Part shown: one piece after another, positions 6,781-7,831 of the stretch
Numbering within the stretch: the stretch's first letter is position 1
Layout: every line of letters begins with the position of its first letter
Source of the DNA: Candidatus Krumholzibacteriia bacterium
GTDB lineage: Bacteria > Krumholzibacteriota > Krumholzibacteriia > LZORAL124-64-63
Assembly: GCA_027056825.1 (NCBI GenBank)
Contig: JALUJS010000503.1
Coordinates: forward strand, 1 to 7,831
Direction of reading: 5' to 3'
Length of the DNA stretch: 7,831 nucleotides
The notes under the pieces: model-generated
Database searches by the model: none
The model's input: the letters and a program-made list of their open reading frames with translations, nothing else
What the model was told of the DNA's origin: nothing
Translations under genes and position numbers: made by a program

Positions 6781-6853
6781 CCTCGCTATCCTCCTTCAGG
6801 TCATCACCTTTCGGGATCGCGAAGCAATTCCCAAATCCGGGTTTATGGTTCCG

Positions 6854-6882
6854 ATTTTACAAAGTTCCCGCAGGAATGGCCA
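6854..6882 (-). promoter_or_regulatory. Putative promoter of ovoA
   Basis: On the minus strand TGGCCA (6882-6877, 4/6 match to the -35 box) and TAAAAT (6859-6854, 5/6 match to the -10 box) are spaced by exactly 17 bases. Transcription would start near 6847, giving a leader of about 100 bases that contains the strong AAGGAGG site and the six-codon frame. Supported by spacing and by the drop in GC content; unproven. Confidence 0.4.
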
Positions 6883-6917
6883 CCACCCAATCCGGCTTCC
6901 ATGTGGGCACGTTTATC

Positions 6918-6947
6918 TTGACAAAGATCCCGATCATGGCTGAAAAT
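6918..6947 (+). promoter_or_regulatory. Weak promoter candidate for the metallopeptidase gene
   Basis: A perfect TTGACA (6918-6923) is followed after 18 bases by GAAAAT (6942-6947, 4/6 match to TATAAT). If used, the transcript leader would be about 285 bases and would include the hairpin cluster at 7065-7113. A nearer alternative, TATGAA (7206-7211), lacks a good -35 box. Low certainty. Confidence 0.22.
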
Positions 6948-7064
6948 GGCGCCATCGAGTTATTCCATTGTATTGTTTCTTGGTTTGGTCAGTTCGTGGT
7001 TTTGCGAGACTTCATCATGACTTTTTTCATCGAACCAGCCCCATACCCCTTCATCGGTTTACCC

Positions 7065-7113
7065 CCGGCATGGCTGTCACGCATGCCCGGCAAAGGGCAT
7101 CCGCCCTGCCTGG
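7065..7113 (+). promoter_or_regulatory. Cluster of overlapping, mutually exclusive hairpins in the spacer
   Basis: Three stem-loops share segments. Hairpin A pairs CCGGCATG (7065-7072) with CATGCCCGG (7082-7090), one bulged C. Hairpin B pairs ATGCCC (7083-7088) with GGGCAT (7095-7100) over loop GGCAAA. Hairpin C pairs AGGGC (7094-7098) with GCCCT (7103-7107) over ATCC and extends by GGC (7089-7091) with GCC (7108-7110) after a two-A bulge, then CC/GG. Forming one excludes its neighbour, as in attenuators or riboswitch expression platforms. No T-run follows, so it is not an intrinsic terminator in either direction. The function is unknown. Confidence 0.35.
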
Positions 7114-7237
7114 AACGCCCCCCCCGCAAGTAGGAGTTCACCGCATCCGGTAGACGTCGCGGCATGGAATATCCTCTTGGCTCGAACACCAGGCCGCATC
7201 GTGAGTATGAATAAACGTTTCCTACAGGAGGACACTG

Positions 7238-7831
7238 ATGGTTTTCAGGAAGAACCGCTATGACGGTAATCCACCCCGTTTCATCCGTCTGCTTTGTCTG
7301 CTTTGCCTGCTTCCCCTGGTCCTGGGTCTTGTGATCCAGACCCCGGTCCGGGCGGATGACACCTGTGGCACCCCGGCGCCGGATCCGGCCAAGGATCCCG
7401 GCTGGCCCCTGCTGGTCTACCCCTATGCCCACACATATGAGACCGCCACGGTGAAGGTCTTTTTCCACTACCTGCGACGCCTGGACGGCACCGGCGGTTC
7501 CCCGGACGGAACGGCCGAAACCTTGTTGTCGGAAATGGCGGGATACTTCGGGAACCTGGGTATCACCTTCCAACTTGTGGGTACCGATGATTATCCCTGG
7601 GAGTACTATGACCAGGTTTCCACTCCTTTGCCGTGCAACATTCTCTGCTGGCTCGACGAGCATTCGGATCCCGGCCGGATCGATATTTTCATCACCGCTG
7701 CCGACCATCCGGTCTGGAAGATGAGCGCCAGCAGCATCCCCTCGACCGCCATCATGTTCTCAGGGTGGGCCAGCAGGGTTGGTAACCAGTCCATCTGGCT
7801 GGCGCACGAGATGGGCCATTGTCTGGGTTTG
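7238..7831 (+). CDS. Secreted zincin metallopeptidase (HExxHxxG), N-terminal part (cut by window end)
   Basis: The 198 visible codons run open from ATG to the window edge. The start has AGGAGGA (7226-7232) 5 bases upstream, the best ribosome binding site in the window. Residues 1-39 form a signal peptide with a long basic n-region (MVFRKNRYDGNPPRFIR), a hydrophobic core LLCLLCLLPLVLGLVI (18-33) and a likely cleavage after PVRA (Ala39). The mature part includes secondary-structure-like strands 'ATVKVFFHYLRRLDG', 'MAGYFGNLGITFQLVG' and 'RIDIFITA', then the zinc-site helix IWLAHEMGHCLGL with His190, Glu191 and His194 just before the edge; the third zinc ligand of a metzincin (HExxHxxGxxH) would follow immediately outside. 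The order resembles secreted metzincins of the M43 (pappalysin/cytophagalysin) or M12-like type, but the family cannot be settled without the C-terminal half. Codon use is less GC-biased at third positions than in the neighbours. Four Cys residues in the mature part (43, 133, 137, 195) could form disulfides. Confidence 0.85.
   Translation, partial: MVFRKNRYDGNPPRFIRLLCLLCLLPLVLGLVIQTPVRADDTCGTPAPDPAKDPGWPLLVYPYAHTYETATVKVFFHYLRRLDGTGGSPDGTAETLLSEMAGYFGNLGITFQLVGTDDYPWEYYDQVSTPLPCNILCWLDEHSDPGRIDIFITAADHPVWKMSASSIPSTAIMFSGWASRVGNQSIWLAHEMGHCLGL

Larger units (their letters stand above)
6781..7237. other. Gene-free spacer between divergent ovoA and metallopeptidase genes
   Basis: No credible gene was found in these bases. 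GC content falls clearly below that of the flanking ovoA gene between about 6800 and 7050. Reading frames of 60-97 codons that cross it lack ribosome binding sites and protein-like composition. What it does hold: the likely ovoA promoter (6854-6882), a TTGACA-containing promoter candidate facing the protease (6918-6947), a 10-bp palindrome ATGGCGCCAT (6946-6955), the hairpin cluster at 7065-7113, an eight-C run at about 7118-7126, and a pair of CGGCATGG direct repeats (7067-7074 and 7160-7167). This is long for an otherwise compact region and suggests regulated expression of one or both flanking genes. Confidence 0.6.

Noticed and set aside
6876..7133. 85-codon plus-strand frame in the spacer (MATTQSGFHVG...)
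   Set aside because: Only AGGA directly touching the ATG, no proper ribosome binding site spacing, no recognisable domain, and it overlaps the ovoA promoter candidate. A small hydrophobic protein cannot be fully excluded without expression data.
7066..7167. Possible c-di-GMP-I (GEMM) riboswitch, because of TCACGCA, GGCAAA and TCCGGTAG words in a plausible order
   Set aside because: The conserved GGCAAACC, GAAA tetraloop and GGGACGCAAAGCC elements are absent and the outer P1 helix cannot form; the resemblance is limited to short words.
7207..7263. 18-codon frame (MNKRFLQEDTDGFQEEPL) overlapping the start of the protease gene
   Set aside because: No convincing ribosome binding site of its own and it reads through the protease's Shine-Dalgarno in another frame; likely chance.
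1..7831. tRNA, rRNA, CRISPR arrays, insertion sequences, phage or defence-system genes
   Set aside because: None seen: no regularly spaced repeats, no transposase or integrase motifs, no terminal inverted repeats with target duplications, and no tRNA-like cloverleaf in the gaps.

Overview
The window is GC-rich, densely coding bacterial DNA with six protein genes, two of them cut by the window edges. Third codon positions are strongly G/C, which creates long antisense shadow reading frames. No RNA gene, insertion sequence, CRISPR array or phage gene was found. The genes (a UshA-like secreted nucleotidase, a GT-C-like membrane protein, a small isocitrate dehydrogenase relative, OvoA and a secreted zinc protease) suggest a free-living, probably diderm bacterium of high GC. 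Assignment to a phylum is inference only; an FCB-type lineage such as Krumholzibacteriota or Eisenbacteria would fit, but no marker here proves it.

Left part (1-2076): a minus-strand pair. A secreted 5'-nucleotidase/metallophosphatase (402-1973) is followed 11 bases later by an AIM24/TIGR00266-family gene (1-390, C-terminal part outside the window). The ribosome binding site of the second gene overlaps the stop codon of the first, so the two are very likely one operon. A 103-base AT-richer gap (1974-2076) separates this operon from a divergent gene.

Middle part (2077-4632): a plus-strand polytopic membrane protein resembling GT-C glycosyltransferases (2077-3327), a 121-base gap with a plausible sigma-70-type promoter, then an isocitrate/isopropylmalate dehydrogenase family enzyme (3449-4570). 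A textbook intrinsic terminator with a perfect 14-bp stem (4597-4632) closes this part.

Right part (4635-7831): ovoA on the minus strand (4635-6746), converging on the dehydrogenase, encodes the full bifunctional ovothiol enzyme (iron-dependent sulfoxide synthase plus fused methyltransferase). Upstream lies a gene-free stretch of 491 bases (6747-7237), lower in GC, which holds the likely ovoA promoter and leader and a cluster of mutually exclusive hairpins. The window ends inside a secreted HExxH metallopeptidase gene (7238-7831).

The genes do not form one pathway. The window looks like ordinary chromosomal sequence with a few points worth checking: the unusual substrate/cofactor residues of the dehydrogenase, ovoA without an adjacent ovoB, the structured leader before the protease, and the protease itself.
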